Positions 44,296-53,860 of a stretch of DNA of 64,000 nt are shown piece by piece. This DNA is from Oscheius dolichura (Eukaryota; Nematoda; Chromadorea; Rhabditida; Rhabditidae): positions 9,982,001-10,046,000 of the forward strand of contig OW051496.1 of assembly GCA_932521035.1 (NCBI GenBank). The letters run 5' to 3'. Position 1 is the first letter of the stretch, and each line of letters begins with the position of its first letter. The translations under genes were made by a program, and so were the position numbers. Under the pieces are notes generated by a model that saw only the letters and a list, made by a program, of their open reading frames with translations, was not told the DNA's origin and searched no databases.

Positions 44296-44303
44296 TGACG
44301 TCA
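44296..44303 (+). promoter_or_regulatory. CRE-like palindrome upstream of sma-9
   Basis: TGACGTCA lies in a CpG-rich patch (ACGTCACTCGACCGACGGGC) about 2.9 kb upstream of the sma-9 start codon. Assignment to sma-9 is by proximity only. Confidence 0.3.
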
Positions 44304-44579
44304 CTCGACCGACGGGCGTTCCCACCGAGCGACTGGCCGATCCCACATTAGAATACAATTGAATATGAGAGAGAGCATGGAGGAGAAGGGGAGAGGCACT
44401 ACTGGGAGGATCATCATTTCAAAGAGGAGAGGGATATAATCAACGGATTACTGTAGCTGGTCAGTGATCACCTAATTTTTTTTAATGGAAAATACTTTAT
44501 TTTTAATTAAATTTGCTCCTTTCAACGGAAAAAGGCCGAAACAACGTCTCATAACAGCTTTTTCAGGGGCAGGAAGAAA

Positions 44580-44660
44580 GCAATAATTGTTAGCCGACTG
44601 TGGGAATCGAACCCTGATGACTAGAATTGTAATCGGACCGCTTTCCACTGCGCTACACCA
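44580..44660 (-). other. tRNA-like (A-box/B-box) sequence, minus strand
   Basis: On the minus strand TAGCGCAGTGGAAAGCGG (A box/D-arm) is followed by GGGTTCGATTCCC (B box/T-loop) at tRNA spacing. The acceptor ends do not pair, so it is a pseudogene or tRNA-derived repeat rather than a working tRNA. Confidence 0.45.
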
Positions 44661-46151
44661 TAAAGTTTTCAAATTTATCAAATTCCAAGAATAGGTGAAA
44701 ATGAACTTCCGAAGCAGGTAAACACACCCCCTCGGATTACGGATGACGGTACTTCGAGTCATTAGCCATCATTGAATTGAAAATATGCGTTTTCCCCGTT
44801 TCCACGTATACAGATGAGTTTGGTCATATGTGTTTACTTTCTCTTCCACTCCTAAAAGTGCACATTTTTCTCTTCTGCTGCCCGCCTCTCTCTCCACCCT
44901 TGCCGTGTCCGTCCGTGTGATGTGTGATACTAAAAATCGAGGGGCTGCTGTTCAGGAGGCTACCCCGTGACCTTGTGCTTTGCCATTCGCATTACAACAC
45001 TCACTGACTGGTGAGAGAGAGAGAGAGATGAGAGAGGCCGGAGAAACGGCAGTGGGAAAAGTTTGACCACCGATATAAGGAGCCGAAGGGAGGGCCAAGT
45101 AATTAGCCTTAGAGAGGGGCAGGGTGAAGGGAGGGGAGCGGATTAAAAAGAGGAAAATAATTGGGACGCGGGGAAGCCCCATATGCGAGATCAAATGATT
45201 AATACCGGGGGGCTGGGGCGGAATGAACCGGAAAATAGAGAGATAGGATAACAGGAGAAGGGAATGGAACTGGGGGATGTACCGGGAGGATGACGATGGA
45301 CAACGTCGCCTGTCCAACCCCCCTGCCCCCTTCTCCCCTCCTTGATATGGGACGGTAAACGAATGTGAAGGAAAGACGAAAGAAAAGAAGAAGAGAGTGC
45401 TGTTACAGCGGGGAGAGGGGATGCCGTCGGGGGCCGAGAGACTGTATGCCCGCCAGGAGGCGGGAAGAGACGCTAACAGCGTGAGAGACGACATAACCCA
45501 GGGGAACTAACAGCTGACGAGAGACCACACCGGCTGGAGAGATTAAACACAGACGAGAGAAAGTAGGCCAGCTGGCGGAGACGGCGAGGGATACTAAGGC
45601 GGGAGAATAGCGTGTGGACGGGAGAGACAGCAGCCGGGGGAAAAGAGCATCCCGAACGAGGGGGGCATGAGGGTGGCTAAGGGAAAAGAATGGGAATCGA
45701 CAATTGAAAGGCCGAGTCAGAGGCGGGCCCGGGAGAGACTATGCGCAAGCAGCAGAGAAGAGGACGGCCGACGATGTTTCGACCCCGTGAGGTCGGGGTC
45801 GCGGGAGGAGAAGAAAAAGAAATGAGACGCGACGGGAAGTATTGGAGGGGAGAGCTGAGCAAAGCGGAGACACGCGGCCGAGGGGAGAATTTTGAGAGCA
45901 AAGAGAGAGGAATTTACTCTTTTGCAGGTTGGTATATTTGAAGACGGGAGGCAGAAGTAGAGGAGCGAACACCGGAGGGTATTGTCTTGTCGCCGATTTG
46001 CTAGCCGGATGTCCTTCCATATTTTGAAAGACGGGGATGGGGATTACCGCCTTGCTCCACCCATCTCGCTTTCCCGAAGATTATCCTCCAGAAAAACAAA
46101 AACATACCCTTTTTTCCTGTTTTTTTACTGGCTCGTACATAGCTATAAAAA

Positions 46152-46306
46152 GGATCGGCTATCGATAATTCGATCACCTGCACCCGTAAAGTCTCGGCAG
46201 GAGGATCATCTTTATTCAAAACAGTTACAAAACTGTGACGCCTTTATACCTTTGTCTTGCTGAGACTTTACGGGTCAGGGGGGATCGGACTGTCGAGGAC
46301 CGAGGC
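46152..46306. mobile_element. Family A element
   Basis: Arms CTGCACCCGTAAAGTCTCGG and GCTGAGACTTTACGGGTCAG surround TTTATTCAAAACAGTTACAA; the right end is CTGTCGAGGACCGAGGC. Confidence 0.85.
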
Positions 46307-47803
46307 TAGAAAAAGGGTAGTTCAGTGTTTTGTCGGCTACATTGTGGATTCTTACAAGTTTTAAGCCGGGAAAATGGATTTTTGAACCAAATAAAGGCCA
46401 ACCCCCTGGATTTTTATAGTTAGGCCATAATTTTAATCATGTCTTACTTTCAAAATTCGTACTGTAGCTTTTAAAATCCCCTAAAGGCGCCACCTTTGGA
46501 CTGATCCGTCTGGGACGAGTTGGCAGGCTGCCAAGACCCGAGAGGCGCGCCAAGGCCCCGAAAGTCCGGAAAATTTATAAAAATCGGTTAGAAGCTATCG
46601 TAATCCACGTTAAAACTCATGGAAATGTCTAGACTTATAGAACTAATAGGCTGCAATTTTCATAATCCCCCTTATCCCACTCACTCTGCTCAGTCGCACC
46701 TGTCTGTCTCCCTTTTAATAACAGACGAGAGAGAGAGACAGAGAATTCAAGGGGGACCAGCAATAATGATGGCGGCGGTGTATAATTTTTCTATGAAAAT
46801 GAAATAAGAGCGAGGGAGAGAGACACTGGAGAAAAAAAGGCGGCGGGAACAGAGACCACCCTCGCCTGAACCCGGCCGAAGCGGGCCGGGCGGGGGATAT
46901 AGATATACTAATAAAATATCCAATGCATACGAGGAATAACAGCGACGATTACAGGTGGTTATTATTGCACATTAAACGGGGACCTGGGGGAAATGGAAAT
47001 GGAGACCATTTTTGCCCGAAGGGGAGGGATAATGACCAGGGACCAGAATGTTTTCCCCCAGCAGTGGTGGTAAATTGCATCCTTCCTCTCGCTGGCAGTG
47101 ATTTTTGATCCTCCTCTTTTTCTCCCAGTGTTTATGCTGCCCCTAGGAAGCCCTATAAAATTGGCTATGAATGGTGATCTCATCAGAAAAAAGAGACGGG
47201 GATGGGGGTGTTGCCCTCCTGCCCTCCTCCTCCTAATCTAATCCACCCTCCTCCTCCTCTGTAATTAAGCCCCCATTCCTCTACCCTGGCCATTTGTCAA
47301 CAAGAAGGACACCATTCTTAACTATCGAGGCATCGCTACTCAAAGATCAAAATGCTAATAATATTGGCATATTCCTAGAAGAAAAAGAGGGAGACACCCC
47401 CACTTAAATGACTCCCCCTTTAATAAAGTTCTAGAGCTTAATCTCCTCGCGAGAATTGAATTTTCCTAGTGAGACCTGGTGAGAAATGGGGAGAGAGAGA
47501 AATCAAGACTTGAAGGGTTTCTTCTCTTCTCTTCTTCTTTTCCGGACGGGACACAGATGACTCAAGGAAGAAATGTTTGTGCCACACGTGAACGGGAGAA
47601 AGGGTGAATGGTGGAATGGAGGTGGACAGCAGCCGGCAGGCACGCCATGTTTTCTCGAGGACGAGACAAACGGGAAGTAAAAAGTGATTGGAAGAAAGGG
47701 AGAAAAAGAGGGGCACTGGCACTTTTATATTATATTCTCTCAAATAAAGTTCTACAGTAATCTAGTTATAGAAAAAAGGGAAGGGAAATTAGGGAAAGGG
47801 CCT

Positions 47804-47944
47804 GGCTCGGTCATCGGTAGTCCGATCCACTGCACCCGTAAAGTCTCGGCAAGACAAAGGCACCACAGTTTGTACCTGTTTTGAATAAAGATGATCCTCC
47901 TGCCGAGATTTTACGGGTGCAGGGGAACGGACTGTCGGGTAGCC
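47804..47944. mobile_element. Family A element
   Basis: It starts GGCTCGGTCATCGGTAGTCC. Arms CTGCACCCGTAAAGTCTCGG and GCCGAGATTTTACGGGTGCA; the right end is eroded after CGGACTGTCGGG. Confidence 0.85.
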
Positions 47945-48447
47945 TTAGGAAAAACTGAAAAAAAAACTGTCGTTCTTCTAGAAAAGAGCTGGGGAGTTAT
48001 CCAGAAAGCCTCCAGTATTTCCAGGAAGCCCTCCAGGTTCTTGGAGGGATTGACCATGGATATCCCTAATGCAAATGGAAATATACTCATTTCTAGAAGA
48101 TTCTCCTCTATTCTGACCCAATTACCTCCCATTATATTTAGAGTACAGTCTAATTTCTCCAGGGAATACTGTAATCTCTTTGTGAGACCCTCATTTATGC
48201 CATAGATCCCCATTCCTCCCGTTCTTTTCCAATTATTCATGGCCTGTGCAAACCCACACTTCTCTCTTCCTCTCTAAATTTGCTGCCAGTGCTGGCGATC
48301 TCCCATCACCATCAAATTCCCCTTCCAATATTTTTTTTCAGTATGGCTGTCCTTTGAGTTCAGGAAATCATCCACGTGAGACCTGTGAAAAGATCGCCGG
48401 TTGGCATTGGCCTCTCCCGTTGTTGGGCGCTCTTTTCCTATTTGCCT

Positions 48448-48450
<3 letters not shown>

Positions 48451-48496
<46 letters not shown>
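48451..48496 (+). repeat. AG microsatellite, 23 units
   Basis: An uninterrupted (AG)23 run. Both strands are open in several frames because of the repeat, which explains the Arg-Glu and Ser-Leu reading frames here; none is a gene. Confidence 0.9.
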
Positions 48497-48499
<3 letters not shown>

Positions 48500-49692
48500 A
48501 GGAAAGAAAAAGAGCATCGATCAGAGAGGCGAGAGGGGAGAGAAACGCCCCCGAAAAAAAGAGAGAGTAGAGACTGCTGCTCCATTTTTGACACCGACGA
48601 GGAGGAGGTGCCCTCGGGGGTTCAAAGAGACCCGGCCGAAACGGGCCATTACGGCTTACGTGACTGCTCGAGCGAGAAACACGTCGCCCGACCTTCTTAA
48701 AATGGAAAAAAAACGGGGAAACTCTTTTAAGATTCCTTGGGGGTCTCACAACGGTTAGGATTATAGAGTTCCGGGAAAATTCAGCTGAACCTCTTGAATT
48801 CCCTGCTCAATTCTCCTGGCAGACAAAGAACCACTAGAACTATGACTCTCAGTAGCAGGTCAAGTGGTGTCATCCCCTCTCTCTCTCTCTCTTCTGAGTG
48901 CGTGTGTCAGTTTAAAGAACAGATAAAAAGTAGTTCTTCGATTCTTGCCACGAGCAGTTTTTCACCACGACGCAGTTGAGCAAAGATACTTGTGTAACTA
49001 TGACACGGACGAGGGCAGCCTGGTAGAGTTCGTCGTCGACTTTTAGAGCCTTAAAATGGTACAACGACCCCTTTAAAATCAAAAGCAGGTCCTGAAGGGA
49101 AAATATCTATTTCCCGTGGGGTACTGTAATCTGCCGGATTTTCAGCTTCATCCCCCTGCCCTCTTTCCCCCGCTTCCGTGTTGAGTTCCCCTAAATCCAT
49201 CATAATCCCCCACATTTCCTCTAACTGATAATATTTCCTTCCTTGTCCAGGAAAAAACTGCCTCCATAGGGCACGGCTTCATGGAAGACAAAGCCTTGCC
49301 CTCCCGCTCTTTAGAAGGAGGGGAACCAAGGTGACGAGGAGAACAATAGCAGCCAAAACGAGATACAAAATGGTGTTTTTCGCCATTTGTCTGGTGGTGT
49401 TTTTTTGGCCAGCTGGGATGGGAAAAATGGAACTGTTTCCCAAAAAAGGGTCTCGTCAATTGGACAAACTATCACATGGTGGGAAAATGGAGAGAGAGAG
49501 GCAGAGACCAAGAACGATGATGTGTTGCTCGACTTGTTGCCATCCCGGGTCTCAGTGAGATGGAAAACTTGTTATTTTGGGGAGTCCAAACCATTTTTCC
49601 GATCTACTTTTAGAACTCTCCATGTCCTTGAACATCTAGGCTCTTTTACACACTCCTAATGGAAAACAATAGCCCAAACCAAGGCCCAGTAC

Positions 49693-49822
49693 AGGGCCTA
49701 TCCCCTGCACCCGTAAAGCCTTGGCAGGAGGATCATCTTTATTCAAAACTGTTACAAAACTGTCACTCTTTTATACAATTCTCTGCCGAGACTTTACGGG
49801 TGCAGGGGATCGGACTATCCCT
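49693..49822. mobile_element. Family A element, termini lost
   Basis: CTGCACCCGTAAAGCCTTGG and GCCGAGACTTTACGGGTGCA flank CAAAACTGTTACAAAACTGT. The outer terminal sequence is missing on both sides. Confidence 0.8.
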
Positions 49823-50128
49823 AGTGCTACAGTACTCAAATATCCACTTGAATCCTCCAATTTAGCCACAGTTTTAGGCTCAAAAAAATAAAATAACCCC
49901 CTACTTCTGTTAAAGTTCAGGCTCATTTTGTTCCATTTTGTCATGGTGAGACCGTGGACCAGCAAACTGTATTTGACTTGTCCGTTTTGTTACGTAGCTT
50001 CGAGTTCAATGGGTCCAATCATAGCCAGAGAGACAAAAAAAAAGAGCGGAACTCAAATGTCTTTATTCTGTCTGTTTCATAGGATTACACTCATTTGAGA
50101 GCGAGAAGAAGAAGAAGACAGCACCGGC

Positions 50129-50941
50129 TCAGGCCCTGCCACGCTCGGCACCGGGTACGGTAGCCGTCAGAGGAACATCCTCATCGTTGATACAGACTCC
50201 AAATGAAATTCCAATCTGAATTTTATACATTTTGATACAGTTGTGAGGTGATAAAGGTCTAATACCTGCATATCTCCGACGGCAGCAATTATGCTGACAG
50301 GAAGCTTCGCCTTGGCCTTTTCTCTGTCTCTAATTGTAGGCACTTCTTGGAGGGAGGTCTCGTCGTCCGTTCGAAGTTTTGGAACCCCGTGCATCGTCCG
50401 TTGAGCATCTGGATCCGATCGAGGAGACGGCGTTTGATCTGTGGCATTGGAACAGGTCAAACTGGTGCAGAGTGAAGCGGAAAGACGAGGAATACGAGTA
50501 TCACTGTAGTTGGGCAGAGGATGGCCGGAGAGGCGGGCATTCGCCGACAGATGGGGAATCTTTGAGCCACGAGGGATGAAGGATACCGGCGGGGGAGACA
50601 ATGTCAGCTGGAAAAGGGCAAAGTTATGGTACAATAAGTCGAAAACGAACCTGTGTGGACTGGGTCTCGGGCATTTCCACGGACGTCTCCTCTTCGCTCT
50701 GGCCGCGTCCTTCACTTCCCGTGACGCTTGAAGGCGTTGCTTCTGAATCTATTCTCGTCTTCTACAGTAATCCACAAGATTTCTAACCTTTTGAGCCTTG
50801 ACGACGCCGCTTTCCTTTCTGTCTCCTGCCCATTTTCCTGCTCCGGCTGCTGGTGGTAGGGGTACAAGTACTGCAGGGACTGCTGCCGGTGAAGGAGACC
50901 AGCGAGGCGGACTGGACAGATCGAGGAGGAGGAGGATGGTT
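50129..50941 (-). CDS. 3' part of an unrecognised protein gene (5' end not found)
   Basis: Exons (minus): 50788-50941, 50651-50761, 50266-50607, 50129-50215, all in phase; AATAAA on the minus strand at 50062-50067. The protein reads LLLLDLSSPPRWSPSPAA, DRKESGVVKAQK, KTRIDSEATPSSVTGSEGRG (Ser/Glu-rich), then a Ser/Pro-rich stretch with VSFIPRGSKIPHLSANARL, a charged IRDREKAKAKLP and SIIAAVGDM, ending IGISFGVCINDEDVPLTATV and a short Arg-rich end. It looks like the disordered C-terminal half of a larger protein. The first listed exon is open in two frames; I chose the one that joins the next exon without a stop. Upstream exons are not evident before 53 kb. The family is not recognised. Confidence 0.5.
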
Positions 50942-50949
50942 CTATAAAA

Positions 50950-53770
50950 GGAAAAGGAACGTGTGAAGAGAACGGAAACAGGATGTGTTGAAAATATAGG
51001 AGCGCGGCTGAGATTACCATCTCGGCTGACCCAAAAACCTAAAGAAGTGACAAGAAGGGGGGAGATTGAGGCAGGCCGGGGTGTCTATCCAGTTAATTCA
51101 GGGAAATTTAGGAACCCGGATAATTCAAATTTTGAAAAACTGGAAACAGGCGCCAAAATTCAAAAACGCGGGTCATAAACTCGGCGCTACTGAAATTCTC
51201 ACTTTATACGGCTGGCGCTTTCAGAATCGCTGGCTAGAGTGGGTAAAAAGAAGCCCGGGAACAAGAGGTTACGATTTGTTTGTCTTCCCTGGCTCATTGA
51301 GAAGGAAATTGGAGCATTGGAACGGTATTAAAAGCTCCAAAAAGCGCCAGGATGACTCCGAACTCAAAAAACTCGCGCTACCAGCGTTTGCGGGCTCCAA
51401 ATACCCCATGAAAACCCCAAGGTTAGGGTGCTAATTTTGGAGCCGCGCATTGGTCCACCATCAATTTTTGTGTATGCTACAAATGCAACTCTGACCTCAT
51501 TAGAAGAAGACGAAGCTTTCATGACTGCTGCCGACTTGAAGGAGAAGACCACTAAAGAATGAACGCGGCAAATTTACTGTAAAAATCATCCCGTTAAAAA
51601 CTGGTCAAAACTATTCCCATTTTCGGTTAGAATACGGTAAGATTTGGTCATATCCAGAAAAAGGTCCGCTTTGTTTCCAGCGCTCTGGAAAATCGGGTGA
51701 TACGGCTTTTTGCCCTCCGAGGGCTTTGAATATCCACAAAAACAGTAGGAAGCCTCCCAGGTGGCTCGATCCTCGATAATCCGAAACCCTGCACCCGTAA
51801 AGTCTCGGCAAGAGGAAGATATAAAGGTGCCACAGTTTTGTAACAGTTTTGAATAAAGACGATTCACCTGCCGAGGCTTTACGAGTGCAGTGGATCGGAC
51901 TATCGAGGACCGTGCCGGGGAAATGGCCGCTGAATAAGATTTGCCTTCTTATCGTTTTTCAAGCCTCAAGAACCAAAAAATCCGCTATCAAATTGGCTTG
52001 GGCATCACCCCAGGGGCCAGCTTAAAATCCGGGGTCAAGTGCATATTGCTGGGATCTTTCCAATAGCTGCTCCCTGTCCAGCTGTAAACCGCCTTCCGTC
52101 CCTCCCGCTCTCTCCCATCCTCCGGTCAAGGTTTACAGTCTCGCCTGTCTCGCGCCCAGCTGCTAATGGATTTTCTTCTTAAATCTGTCGATTGATCGGA
52201 TTGCATTGGGTTTATTTGAGTTGGAGGGACTCCCTCGGGGGACGAGAGAGTGCGTGTCGCAGTTGGGAGACAGCGGGGAAGAGAAAGGACAATGAACCAA
52301 TCTTATGACACCATCTTCCACGATTTAAATGACGAAGCAGCGACACATTACATCTCACTATTTGAGCAATATTATCCCCGCGGGACATTAGGTATTTCGC
52401 CGCCAAAGGCACAAATTTGAAACCTTGAGAATATCTTACCCTTTTCCTCTTTATATGCCCTTTTCTCCAGTGAAATTGCCATTCTTTTTGATTTTTTTGA
52501 ACCAAAAACTTATGAAGAAGACTTTCTAGCCCATATTTTGGAGTAATACACTTTACCGAACGTAACAATCTCGGAAAATTCAACGCTACGAGGAATTATA
52601 CCTTGAAATTGATCCAAAAGGGCCAAAAACCGGCATTCCGTTTGCTTTTTCCCGTCCAAATTGGAATTTCCCCTGTTTTCGAAGTTTGCCACTAATTTAG
52701 TGACTATTTAAATAGTACAATCGTCTCGAATAAACAGTCCCCTTGATGGCTTCCTAAATGGAAAAACGAGATTCCGCTCGGAGACAATTTTCGGGCCGGG
52801 TGGTAGCTCGAAAATGTCATTGATAGCCGAAAAAGAAAAGGGGCGTCTCCGCCCGCCTCACCGGGGGTGGATGGCTTTTCTCCGCCTTATCAAGTAGTTT
52901 TTCCCGCCTGTGTAAATTTAAAGAGGCTCCTAATTAATTCCTCTTTAAGTGCTTTAGAGACCCTAACGGGAGGCGAGACTTCATTCTTGGGTTTTTCGGT
53001 TGCGAGCGGCTCGCGTCGCGGTCACTGACCCCCAACCAGCCGAAAAGACCCGCTGGTGTCTTTTCTGTGACGATTTGTTATTTTTTTGAATCGTGGGAAT
53101 ATTTCCCGCCTCTTAAAATACTTCATTTTCCTTCAAAAAAGTCCAAGAAACATTCAAATTCCCTTGAAACTTGGCTTCTTGGAGGGAATCTCGCCCTATT
53201 TCATATTCCCGGGCCATTTTTCCTACTTTTCTTCCTAAAATTGGAACTTACCTTCATTTTCTTCACTTTATATGATAAAAATATCCATGATTAGTCTTTT
53301 TTTATAGTAGAAATTTTGGTGAAAACGTCTCGTGGCTTCCTCCACCGGCCACTCTCCCTGTCTCTCGACACAAGTCCGTAATATTTGTCTAACCTCTTAC
53401 CATTGAATACGAATCTTTCTTTTACTTGCTTTTTCTCATTATTAACATCATTTTAATTGTATTAAGATCATTTTTTACCATTAAACTTTGTTTTAAAGGA
53501 CTGAAACCGTCCCATTTGAAGCAATTTCCGTTTTCCCATCTGATTCCTTGATTTTCCACGATGTTTTCTAGAATTTTCGTTATTGTCTCATTTTAGACAT
53601 CATTTCTATCCTTTGTTTAATAAAAAGAAAGAAGTTTTTTGCCTGTAAAAGAGAAAAAATCAGCTATTTTTAGTCAGACGTCCACCGTTCCCGCGTTCTT
53701 CTATTTTTAAACATTACACCATCATTTCTCTTCATTTTTCTCCAATTTTTCTGATTTCAAAGTACTTTTT
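50950..53770. other. Spacer upstream of ptrn-1
   Basis: It contains one family A element (51763-51916) and otherwise AT-rich sequence with no supported exon. Missing 5' exons of the 50129 gene and promoter sequence of ptrn-1 are expected here but cannot be placed. Confidence 0.45.
51763..51916. mobile_element. Family A element, intact ends
   Basis: It starts GGCTCGATCCTCGATAATCC and ends CTATCGAGGACCGTGCC. Arms CTGCACCCGTAAAGTCTCGG and GCCGAGGCTTTACGAGTGCA; 154 bp. Confidence 0.9.
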
Positions 53771-53860
53771 CCGTTTCAGACCAACAGTCCCGGCCATCTT
53801 CCCCTACTCCTGGATGGTCTGAATCTTCCCATAAAACTTATTTTTTTCCGACACGACACA

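Larger units (their letters stand above)
41433..50061. other. Long non-coding, purine-rich region upstream of sma-9
   Basis: No protein-coding exon is supported. The stretch has long GA-rich runs on the plus strand (especially 42550-45650), a GA microsatellite, two tRNA-like sequences, a CRE palindrome and three family A elements. It probably contains the sma-9 promoter and possibly further 5' non-coding exons, which sequence alone cannot place. Confidence 0.5.

Noticed and set aside
43800-44360. Ser/Arg-rich reading frames on both strands
   Set aside because: Composition reflects GA and CA repeats; both strands are equally open and no motif is seen.
44580-44660. Functional tRNA gene
   Set aside because: The A and B boxes are present, but the acceptor and T stems do not pair.
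48246-48758. 170-codon and 106-codon reading frames on both strands
   Set aside because: They are produced by the (AG)23 repeat and purine-rich DNA, with no splice or domain support.
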